6,698 bases of DNA from Syntrophomonadaceae bacterium (GTDB lineage Bacteria > Bacillota > Dethiobacteria > DTU022), in NCBI GenBank assembly GCA_003553305.1, contig PWEB01000275.1:1-6698 (forward strand). The letters are read 5' to 3'. The notes under the pieces are model-generated. The model had not been told where the DNA came from and searched no databases. It saw only the letters and a list, made by a program, of their open reading frames with translations. Of the stretch, positions 1-5,908 are shown one piece after another. Every line of letters starts with the position of its first letter. Position 1 is the first letter of the stretch. The position numbers were made by a program, and so were the translations under genes.

Positions 1-69
1 CAGATATATACTCAAGTGACCAGAAAAAAGATCAGGGAAATTTATGACAAAGCACATCCCCGCGCCTGA
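1..69 (+). CDS. xerD: Tyrosine recombinase XerD, C-terminal end (5' part outside window)
   Basis: Reading from base 1 in frame 1 gives 22 residues, beginning QIYTQVTRKK and ending YDKAHPRA, followed by TGA. This matches the extreme C-terminus of XerD-type tyrosine recombinases, where QIYTHV carries the nucleophilic tyrosine that forms the 3'-phosphotyrosyl bond with DNA and the chain ends in HPRA. The distance from that tyrosine (residue 3 here) to the end is 20 residues, the same as in E. coli XerD (Tyr279 of 298). XerC/XerD resolve chromosome dimers at dif near the end of replication. The rest of the gene lies upstream. XerD is favoured over XerC or an integrase by the HPRA ending, but only this tail is visible, so the paralogue assignment is an inference. 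The stop codon is 29 bases before the likely start of the next gene. Confidence 0.8.
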   Translation, partial: QIYTQVTRKKIREIYDKAHPRA

Positions 70-86
70 GCAATTTTAAGACCCAT

Positions 87-91
87 AGGAG
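87..91 (+). promoter_or_regulatory. Ribosome binding site that selects a TTG start
   Basis: AGGAG at 87-91 is the only Shine-Dalgarno-like element before the large fusion gene. It ends one base before the ATG at 93, which is too close for normal initiation, but seven bases before an in-frame TTG at 99, which is an ordinary spacing. It therefore favours TTG 99 as the start. Confidence 0.6.
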
Positions 92-98
92 TATGAAC

Positions 99-2771
99 TT
101 GAACTTAATAATAACGCACGAAAACAGTGATTTCGATGCATTAGCTGCAGTTGTCGCCGCAGCAAAACTATATCCCGGCAGTATTGTGCTTATGCCGGAA
201 CCTCTACAGGCCAATGTCCGATCATTTGCTAACCTCTATCGTGATTTATTACCTCTGAGTGATCCAAAAGATATTACTGAAGATATTGACTCGGTTGTTA
301 TAGTCGATACTAACCGCAGGGAGCGCCTTGGAAAATGGCACTACCTTCTTGATCGAGCCAAACAAATCATAGTTTATGATCACCATCCCGGAGAAGAAGA
401 TCTCGGAGCCGATTATAATAAAATTGAACAGGTTGGCTCGACAACAACTATCCTTTTAGAGGAGATCAATAAATATAAAGCCCGTTTCACCGAGTTTGAA
501 GCAACTCTTTTTGCGCTTGGTATTTATGAAGATACGGGCTGCCTGACCTACAATATAACAACTGACCGTGATGCCCGGGCTCTTGCTTCTCTATGGGAAG
601 CAGGCCTTAATATCAAGCTTATTCAGGAATACCTGCACACCCCTCTTAATGATTCTCAGAAAAATTTGCTGGAAAAATTATTTCAAAACAGCGAACTTTG
701 TGAGTTAAATCAACGTCGCGTTTTAATCAGTACCACTGCGATTGATGAATACGTAGTAGGAGCAGCTGTACTTATTCAACTGCTAGACGAAATCGAAGAT
801 GCGGGATTAACGATTATAATTGTACAAATGCATGATAATGTTTTTCTGGCTGCCCGTTCCAGGGATAGCGATTTGGATTTGCTCGAATTAATGGCACCTT
901 TTGATGTAAAGGGTTATCCTGAATCTGTTTCTGCTCATATTAAAGGCTGTCAGGCAGAGCAGATAAAAAAACAAGTCATTGAATTCCTTGAAAAGAAGCT
1001 GCCTCCGGTAGTTACAATAAAGGATGTTGCTTCAAAACCGGTTTTTAGCATGAGTAGTGATACCACTTTAGAAAAAGCTGAAACGATGCTTACCGAACGC
1101 GGTTTTAAAGGATGTCCTGTCACTGAAGACGATCAATTGGTTGGTATAATTTCCCACCGCGATATACGCAAAGGACTGCGCAGTGATCTCGGCCATGCCC
1201 CGGTAAAGGGATTCATGACCCGGGAATTAATCACTGCTTCCCCGGATCACTCTTTAATTGAACTACGCCGGTTAATGGTTGATCATAATATTGGCCGGGT
1301 TCCGATTGTTGATCATGAAAATCAGCTGATTGGCATAGTAACCCGTTCTGATATTTTACGTCATTTAAATTTAATCGACAGAACAGGCCGCTCTTTAAAA
1401 TCAGATAGCTCACCGGATACTGCTAACAGCAAACTTAAAAAGAATATCCTGGCCCAACCTGTGGATAAAGAAATGAATATTTTGCCGCTAATTAACAGCG
1501 AACTTCCGGTGCGCATGCAAAAGATTTTATTGCAAATAAGTCATACAGCGGCCAGGGAAAATGTAGAAATCTACCTGGTCGGAGGTACAATCAGGGATCT
1601 ATTGCTTCGCTATCCACCAGAGAAAGACTTAGATTTTGTGGTTATCGGCGATGCCATAGATTTTGCTTTTACTCTGCAGAAAATCGTAAACGGGACCATC
1701 AGGTATTATGAAAAGTTCGGGACTGCTTCAATTTACCTTGAAGACGGCCTGAGGCTTGATCTGGTTACAGCGCGTAAAGAATTCTATAATTCTCCGGCAG
1801 CCTTGCCCCAGGTGGAAAGCTCAAGTCTAAAAAATGATCTATTCAGGCGTGATTTCACAATAAATACCATGGCCTGTTCTTTGACCGGTGAAAACTATGG
1901 AAACCTTCTCGACTACTACAATGGCAGGTTGGATTTGCAAAACAAGGTGATCAGAGTGCTCAACAAGCTGAGTTTTGTTGACGACCCCTTGCGTATTTTG
2001 CGTTCAGTCCGTTTTGAACAGCGTTTTAATTTTACTATTGAGCCCGATACTATGAAATTAATTAACAAAGCAATTGAACGCAAAGTAATCGAAAAAGTAA
2101 GCCGGCATCGCCTAAATCAAGAATTAAAACTGAGCTACAATGAACCTTCGCCACCCAATATTCTCAAACGCTTTGATGATTTAAAACTATTTCCTTTCCT
2201 CTATCCCCGCGTAAACCCGGACCAGAAAACCTGGCAGCTTCTTTTTAAAATTGAAGAAGTTATAAAATGGGTAGAGCAGCGGGATTGGAAGATCAAACCA
2301 GACGTGGAGCTTGTTTATTTAAGCGGCCTGCTGCTAGGTTTGGAATCTGTTGAAAGGTCTGCTATAATAAGAAAGTTATATCTATCCAAAGATAGAGCAT
2401 CGGTTATTTATAAGACATGCCGGGAAGTTCCGGTGGTTAAAGAAAAACTGGACCAGGCAGGTTTAAATCCCAGTGAGGTAGTTAGTTGCCTTGAAACACT
2501 TCCTGTAGAAGCGATTTTACTGGCCTATGCCAGCGCTGAACAAAAAACCATAAAGGATCATCTGAAGCTATACATGGAAGCACTGCAGTATATGCGCCCA
2601 AAGCTTAAGGGCAGTGATTTGAAAAAAATAGGGTTGGAACCAGGGCCCCATTATAGAAAAATAATAGAAAATCGCAAGCAAGCACTCTTGGATGGAGAAG
2701 TGCGAACACCACAGGAAGAGCTTAACTATGTAATTGAGTATCTCGAAAAAGAGAGAGTAAAGGAGGAGTAA
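99..2771 (+). CDS. DHH phosphoesterase / CBS pair / tRNA nucleotidyltransferase fusion (A-adding or CCA type)
   Basis: A cytoplasmic fusion of about 890 residues, numbered from TTG 99. Residues 1-290 are a DHH phosphoesterase: HENSDFD (H7, D11, D13), D70 in VDTN, DHH 94-96 and D145 in EDTG form the usual two-metal site. The following DHHA1 part is recognisable, but its usual GGGH loop reads VKGY (about 270-273). Two CBS domains follow (about 306-363 and 368-426), a pair that typically binds adenine nucleotides, then a polar linker (427-466). Residues 467-890 are a class II nucleotidyltransferase: GG..RD at 495-500, catalytic D510 and D512, RRDFTINTMA 583-592, DDPLRILRSVRF 628-639, VSRHRLNQEL 667-676 and a basic RNA-binding tail. 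The Aquifex enzyme with CBS domains and this nucleotidyltransferase type adds only the terminal A of tRNA CCA ends. A-addition is thus the best guess, but full CCA addition cannot be excluded. The alternative start is ATG 93 (892 residues). The stop is five bases before the M50 protease gene. Confidence 0.88.
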   Translation: MNLIITHENSDFDALAAVVAAAKLYPGSIVLMPEPLQANVRSFANLYRDLLPLSDPKDITEDIDSVVIVDTNRRERLGKWHYLLDRAKQIIVYDHHPGEEDLGADYNKIEQVGSTTTILLEEINKYKARFTEFEATLFALGIYEDTGCLTYNITTDRDARALASLWEAGLNIKLIQEYLHTPLNDSQKNLLEKLFQNSELCELNQRRVLISTTAIDEYVVGAAVLIQLLDEIEDAGLTIIIVQMHDNVFLAARSRDSDLDLLELMAPFDVKGYPESVSAHIKGCQAEQIKKQVIEFLEKKLPPVVTIKDVASKPVFSMSSDTTLEKAETMLTERGFKGCPVTEDDQLVGIISHRDIRKGLRSDLGHAPVKGFMTRELITASPDHSLIELRRLMVDHNIGRVPIVDHENQLIGIVTRSDILRHLNLIDRTGRSLKSDSSPDTANSKLKKNILAQPVDKEMNILPLINSELPVRMQKILLQISHTAARENVEIYLVGGTIRDLLLRYPPEKDLDFVVIGDAIDFAFTLQKIVNGTIRYYEKFGTASIYLEDGLRLDLVTARKEFYNSPAALPQVESSSLKNDLFRRDFTINTMACSLTGENYGNLLDYYNGRLDLQNKVIRVLNKLSFVDDPLRILRSVRFEQRFNFTIEPDTMKLINKAIERKVIEKVSRHRLNQELKLSYNEPSPPNILKRFDDLKLFPFLYPRVNPDQKTWQLLFKIEEVIKWVEQRDWKIKPDVELVYLSGLLLGLESVERSAIIRKLYLSKDRASVIYKTCREVPVVKEKLDQAGLNPSEVVSCLETLPVEAILLAYASAEQKTIKDHLKLYMEALQYMRPKLKGSDLKKIGLEPGPHYRKIIENRKQALLDGEVRTPQEELNYVIEYLEKERVKEE

Positions 2772-2776
2772 ATATA

Positions 2777-3412
2777 ATGTTTGGTATGGATCCTACTACG
2801 ATTGCTATACGCATCCCTGTTTTACTAATTGTTATTACGGTTCATGAATTTGCCCACGCCCGGATGGCCTTTCATTTTGGGGATGCCACCGCTGATAAAC
2901 AGGGACGCATGAACCTTAACCCGATAAACCATCTTGATCCGATTGGATCACTGATGATTCTCCTGGTTGGTTTTGGATGGGCTAAACCGGTTCCGATCAA
3001 CCCCTTAAACTTTAATCAATATCGTTCCGGACTACGCTGGGTATCCTTTGCCGGGCCGCTGATGAACCTTGTAGTCGGTTTTTTCAGCCTTCTGATCTTT
3101 ACAATCCTTCTCCAGAATGGATTGATCGCATTTGGAGGGTTGCCTTTTTTATTTTTCCAGCAGCTTGTTATGATTAATGTTTACCTGGCTTTATTCAACC
3201 TGCTCCCGATTCCCCCTCTGGATGGCTCTAAGATTCTAATGTCTTTTCTTTCTGATGCGAATCTTGGAAATTACAGGCAGCTTGAGCGTTATGCGCCGAT
3301 CATCCTGCTTGCCTTGATATTTACCGGGCTTCTCGGCAGTATAATTTTTCCTCTGGCAACTATTGTACTAACTATTTATGAAACGATAATCCGTTTTATA
3401 CCGGGCATCTAG
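2777..3412 (+). CDS. M50 site-2-type membrane metalloprotease (short, PDZ-less)
   Basis: A 211-residue, strongly hydrophobic protein of the M50/S2P intramembrane protease family. HEFAH at residues 23-27 in the first membrane segment supplies the zinc-binding histidines and the catalytic glutamate. NLLPIPPLDG at 141-150 supplies the third zinc ligand (D149), and AGPLMN at 92-97 is another family signature. About five or six membrane segments are visible (roughly 9-27, 55-75, 88-112, 122-144, 168-207). There is no PDZ domain, so this is the small YwhC-like branch rather than RseP, and it lacks the CBS tail seen in other M50 proteins. It probably cleaves a membrane-embedded substrate, which is unknown. 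AGGAGGAG at 2761-2768 lies inside the end of the preceding gene, eight bases before the ATG, so the two genes are probably translated from one message. The family assignment is firm; the biological role is not known. Confidence 0.9.
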   Translation: MFGMDPTTIAIRIPVLLIVITVHEFAHARMAFHFGDATADKQGRMNLNPINHLDPIGSLMILLVGFGWAKPVPINPLNFNQYRSGLRWVSFAGPLMNLVVGFFSLLIFTILLQNGLIAFGGLPFLFFQQLVMINVYLALFNLLPIPPLDGSKILMSFLSDANLGNYRQLERYAPIILLALIFTGLLGSIIFPLATIVLTIYETIIRFIPGI

Positions 3413-3432
3413 TTTGCAGGAGATGAAACGGT

Positions 3433-3456
3433 GTTGATTTAACAGGAGGCATCAAC
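3433..3456 (+). promoter_or_regulatory. Possible hairpin presenting the trpS ribosome binding site
   Basis: GTTGAT (3433-3438) and ATCAAC (3451-3456) are perfect inverted copies separated by 12 bases, and that loop contains the trpS Shine-Dalgarno AGGAGG (3444-3449). The stem is only six base pairs and AT-rich, so it may be chance. If formed, it would expose rather than hide the ribosome binding site. Confidence 0.2.
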
Positions 3457-3458
3457 TG

Positions 3459-4445
3459 ATGAATAAAAAAACAGTCTTTTCAGGTATCCAGGCTTCAGGG
3501 TCGCTTCATGTGGGGAATTTTCTCGGCGCGATCAGAAACTGGGTCACTATGCAGTCAAAGTTTAACAATTACTTTTGTGTGGTTGATCTGCACACGATTA
3601 CTATCCCCCAGGATCCTGCTACTTTAAGAGCTAAAATCCGGGAGGTAGCAGGGCTTCTTTTTGCAGCCGGTATTGTTGAAGACAATTCGGTGGTATTTGT
3701 CCAGTCCCACGTTAAAGCCCATTCCGAACTGGCCTGGCTTTTAAATTGTATAACTCCGATGGGCTGGCTGCAGAGAATGACCCAGTTCAAAGAAAAATCA
3801 GGCAAACAACGGGAAGAAGTTAGCGTGGGGCTCTTTGACTATCCTGTATTGCAGGCAGCAGACATTTTACTTTACGACACCGATATGGTCCCGGTTGGCG
3901 AGGACCAAAAACAGCATGTTGAACTGTGCAGAGATATAGCCCAGCGCTTTAATTACCAATATGGAGAAACCTTTATGCTCCCTGAGCCACACATTCCACC
4001 GGTGGGCGGAAGAGTGATGGGCCTCTCTAATCCGGAGAATAAGATGAGCAAGAGCGAGCAAAAACAGGAAGATTCGATTTTCCTGCTCGATAATCCTGAT
4101 CTGATTCGAAAGAAATTGAAGAAAGCCACTACTGATTCGCTGCGCGAAATTCGTTTTGATGAGAATCGTCCGGGTGTGAACAATTTACTGACCATTTATC
4201 AGCTCTTTACAGATCAAAACCAGGAAGAAATCGAAAATCATTTTGAAGGCAAATCCTATAAAGACTTAAAAGAACAGCTGGCTGAAACAGTGATCGAAAG
4301 CTTGCGTCCTCTCCAGGAACGTTATTATGAAATCGCCGGTGAAAAAGGTTACCTGGACGATATGTTAAACAGGGGCGCTGAATTGGCAGGGACTAAAGCC
4401 GAAAGTAAGCTTCGTGAAGTTTGGGAAAATATCGGTTTGAGATAA
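3459..4445 (+). CDS. trpS: Tryptophanyl-tRNA synthetase
   Basis: A 328-residue class Ic aminoacyl-tRNA synthetase that activates tryptophan with ATP and charges tRNA(Trp) in the cytoplasm. The length equals the Geobacillus enzyme. Visible signatures are SGIQASG near residues 8-14, the HIGH-type motif HVGN at 17-20, GLFDYPVLQAADILLY at 124-139, GEDQKQHVEL at 147-156 and KMSKS at 195-199, followed by the helical anticodon-binding C-terminal region. AGGAGG (3444-3449) sits nine bases before the ATG, which fixes the start. The 46-base gap upstream is far too short for a T-box leader, and no Trp-codon leader peptide is visible, so any tryptophan control would have to act further upstream or not at all. 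The gene lies between the M50 protease and scpA on the same strand. Nothing appears truncated or degenerate. Confidence 0.97.
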   Translation: MNKKTVFSGIQASGSLHVGNFLGAIRNWVTMQSKFNNYFCVVDLHTITIPQDPATLRAKIREVAGLLFAAGIVEDNSVVFVQSHVKAHSELAWLLNCITPMGWLQRMTQFKEKSGKQREEVSVGLFDYPVLQAADILLYDTDMVPVGEDQKQHVELCRDIAQRFNYQYGETFMLPEPHIPPVGGRVMGLSNPENKMSKSEQKQEDSIFLLDNPDLIRKKLKKATTDSLREIRFDENRPGVNNLLTIYQLFTDQNQEEIENHFEGKSYKDLKEQLAETVIESLRPLQERYYEIAGEKGYLDDMLNRGAELAGTKAESKLREVWENIGLR

Positions 4446-4458
4446 GTGGTGTTGAATT

Positions 4459-5268
4459 ATGGTGCAGCAAACAGAATATCAGATTAAGCTTCCAACTTTT
4501 GAGGGTCCTTTTGACCTCTTATTTCATTTAATCAAAAAAGCCGAGGTTGATATTTGGTCTATTTCAATTGCTGATATTACTGAACAGTACCTTGCCTACC
4601 TCCAGTCTATGAAAGAATTAAATCTCGATATAGCCAGTGAATTCCTGGTTATGGCAGCCACTTTGCTGCGTTTAAAATCTAAACTGCTCCTGCCTCGTTC
4701 ATCAAAAACAAAGGAAGAGGAAGAAGATGAAGAGTTATTCGAAATTAACACAGCCGAAGAACTTTTTCAACGCCTGGAAGAATATCGTCTTTTTAAAGAA
4801 ATTGCGCATTATTTGAGAGAAAAAGAAGAGGAGCAGCAAAAAATATTTTTACGTTCTACCGGCGGGCAAAAAGTGATGGTATTAACTCAGCAAGAGTCAG
4901 TTTATACCATATGGGAGGGCGCTGAACACTTAAGCAATATAATGCAGGGCTTTGCCCAGGTTGCCTCATCTAATGAATATACACCGGCCTTTAGCGCTGT
5001 AGAAGATTTTGTGGTAGCTGAAAAATCAGCATATATTCAATCTGTTTTAAAGCAGAATAAGCAGGTGATGCCGATGAAAGCTTTTGTTAGGGACGGGGGA
5101 ATCTGGGAAATTATCATTGTCTTTATCGCCCTGCTTGAAATGAACCGCCAGAATAAGATAAATTTGCTGCAAGAGTATCATTTCGGGCCAATCCTGGTTT
5201 CATTAAAAAATGAACCAGTGAATAAGGAGGGGAATGGTGGAGAAAGAACAGCAAAAAATGACGATTGA
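4459..5268 (+). CDS. scpA: Segregation and condensation protein A (kleisin subunit of SMC-ScpAB)
   Basis: A 269-residue kleisin that bridges the SMC dimer and binds ScpB in the bacterial condensin complex, acting on the nucleoid in chromosome compaction and segregation. The N-terminal domain has the family opening TFEGPFDLLFHLI (13-25), then ITEQYL (40-45) and the helix ending LRLKSKLLLPR (70-80), which belongs to the SMC-neck-binding domain. An acidic stretch (KEEEEDEE, 85-92) leads into the middle region that contacts ScpB. The C-terminal winged helix (about 205-250, including LLEMNRQNKI at 225-234) binds the SMC head. The start is ATG 4459. Its ribosome binding site is weak (GTGGTG at 4446-4451, seven bases away), in contrast to the strong sites of neighbouring genes, so translation may be partly coupled to trpS, whose stop is 13 bases upstream. 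The last 35 bases overlap scpB. Confidence 0.96.
   Translation: MVQQTEYQIKLPTFEGPFDLLFHLIKKAEVDIWSISIADITEQYLAYLQSMKELNLDIASEFLVMAATLLRLKSKLLLPRSSKTKEEEEDEELFEINTAEELFQRLEEYRLFKEIAHYLREKEEEQQKIFLRSTGGQKVMVLTQQESVYTIWEGAEHLSNIMQGFAQVASSNEYTPAFSAVEDFVVAEKSAYIQSVLKQNKQVMPMKAFVRDGGIWEIIIVFIALLEMNRQNKINLLQEYHFGPILVSLKNEPVNKEGNGGERTAKNDD
5223..5230 (+). promoter_or_regulatory. Strong ribosome binding site of scpB inside scpA
   Basis: TAAGGAGG is a full-length match to the anti-Shine-Dalgarno. It lies three bases before ATG 5234 and six bases before an in-frame GTG at 5237, so either codon could be the true start. A further in-frame ATG at 5258 is too far away to be served by this site. Confidence 0.7.
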
Positions 5269-5863
5269 AGCTCTGCTTTTCTTAAGTGAAGAGCCTGTAA
5301 GCACAAAGAGAATGGCCGTGGTTCTGTCTATAACTGTGGAAGAAGCAGAAGAATTAGTCCGGGAGTTACAACAAGATCTTTATGATTCCAAACGAGGCCT
5401 CCAGATTTTCGAAGCTGCCGGTGGACACCAGATGGGCACTTTGCCTGAACTGGCCCCCTACCTGGAAAAAGCTTTCAGTGAAGAGGTTTCGAGCTATCTC
5501 TCCACCGCCGCCCTGGAAGCGTTGGCCATTATCGCTTACAAGCAGCCTGTGACAAGAATTGAAATTGAATCGATCCGTGGGGTCAGGTGCGAACATATCC
5601 TGGAAAACCTTGCCAAACGCAAATTGATAAAGAGCCTCGGACGTAAAGAAGGACCGGGCCGGCCTCTTCTTTATGGAACTACTGATGATTTTCTTAAATA
5701 TTTCGGGTTAACGTATCTCAGCGATCTTCCCCAGCTTGATTTAGAACAAGGAACCGGTCAGCAAGAAATACAGCAAAATATGCAGGAAGATTCCAAGCGA
5801 GACATCCAAGAAGAGCAAGAAGTTTTAGAACAAGATGTTGAAGAAGAAACTGAAGGCAAATAA
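5234..5863 (+). CDS. scpB: Segregation and condensation protein B (winged-helix partner of ScpA)
   Basis: A 209-residue ScpB. Two copies bind the central region of ScpA and regulate the SMC ATPase and loading on DNA. The first winged helix spans about residues 8-75, beginning with IEALLFLSEEPVS (11-23). The second spans about 88-162 and carries the family signatures LSTAALEALAIIAYKQPVTR (89-108), IRGV (114-117) and GRKEGPGRPLLYGTTDDFL (136-154). The last 40 residues or so are a Q/E-rich acidic tail with no fold signature, of a kind that varies in length across the family. The start lies within scpA, giving a 35-base overlap typical of coupled expression of complex partners. Starting at GTG 5237 would shorten the protein by one residue. 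The 45-base gap to rluB holds no other gene. Confidence 0.95.
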   Translation: MVEKEQQKMTIEALLFLSEEPVSTKRMAVVLSITVEEAEELVRELQQDLYDSKRGLQIFEAAGGHQMGTLPELAPYLEKAFSEEVSSYLSTAALEALAIIAYKQPVTRIEIESIRGVRCEHILENLAKRKLIKSLGRKEGPGRPLLYGTTDDFLKYFGLTYLSDLPQLDLEQGTGQQEIQQNMQEDSKRDIQEEQEVLEQDVEEETEGK

Positions 5864-5908
5864 TTTTTACCTTCAAGAGTTAAGTCAAAGATAAATGAGG
5901 TTTTAATA

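Noticed and set aside
1279..1317. Two near-identical GTTGATCAT copies in the CBS region
   Set aside because: They encode VDHN and VDHE in the second CBS domain; the repeat follows from protein sequence and codon choice and is too short to be an element.
3423..3437. ATG-AAA-CGG-TGT-TGA mini-frame upstream of trpS
   Set aside because: Its ATG directly abuts the AGGAG with no spacing, so initiation is unlikely; the GTG frame at 3431 is better placed.
3413..3458. T-box or trp leader ahead of trpS
   Set aside because: Only 46 bases separate the M50 stop from trpS, with no specifier loop, T-box sequence or Trp codons in a leader peptide.
3569..4195. Open frames on the minus strand across trpS, and similar ones across the other genes
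   Set aside because: All lie wholly or largely opposite strongly conserved coding sequence and encode no recognisable family; they are shadows of the real frames.
4448..4455. GGTGTTGA shared by the regions before scpA and trpS (also 3430-3437)
   Set aside because: An 8-base match between two purine-rich ribosome binding regions is expected by chance and the flanks do not align.
5851..5875. Inverted repeat TGAAGG...CCTTCA at the scpB stop
   Set aside because: A six-base-pair stem with a 13-base AT-rich loop and no T run after it; not a credible intrinsic terminator.
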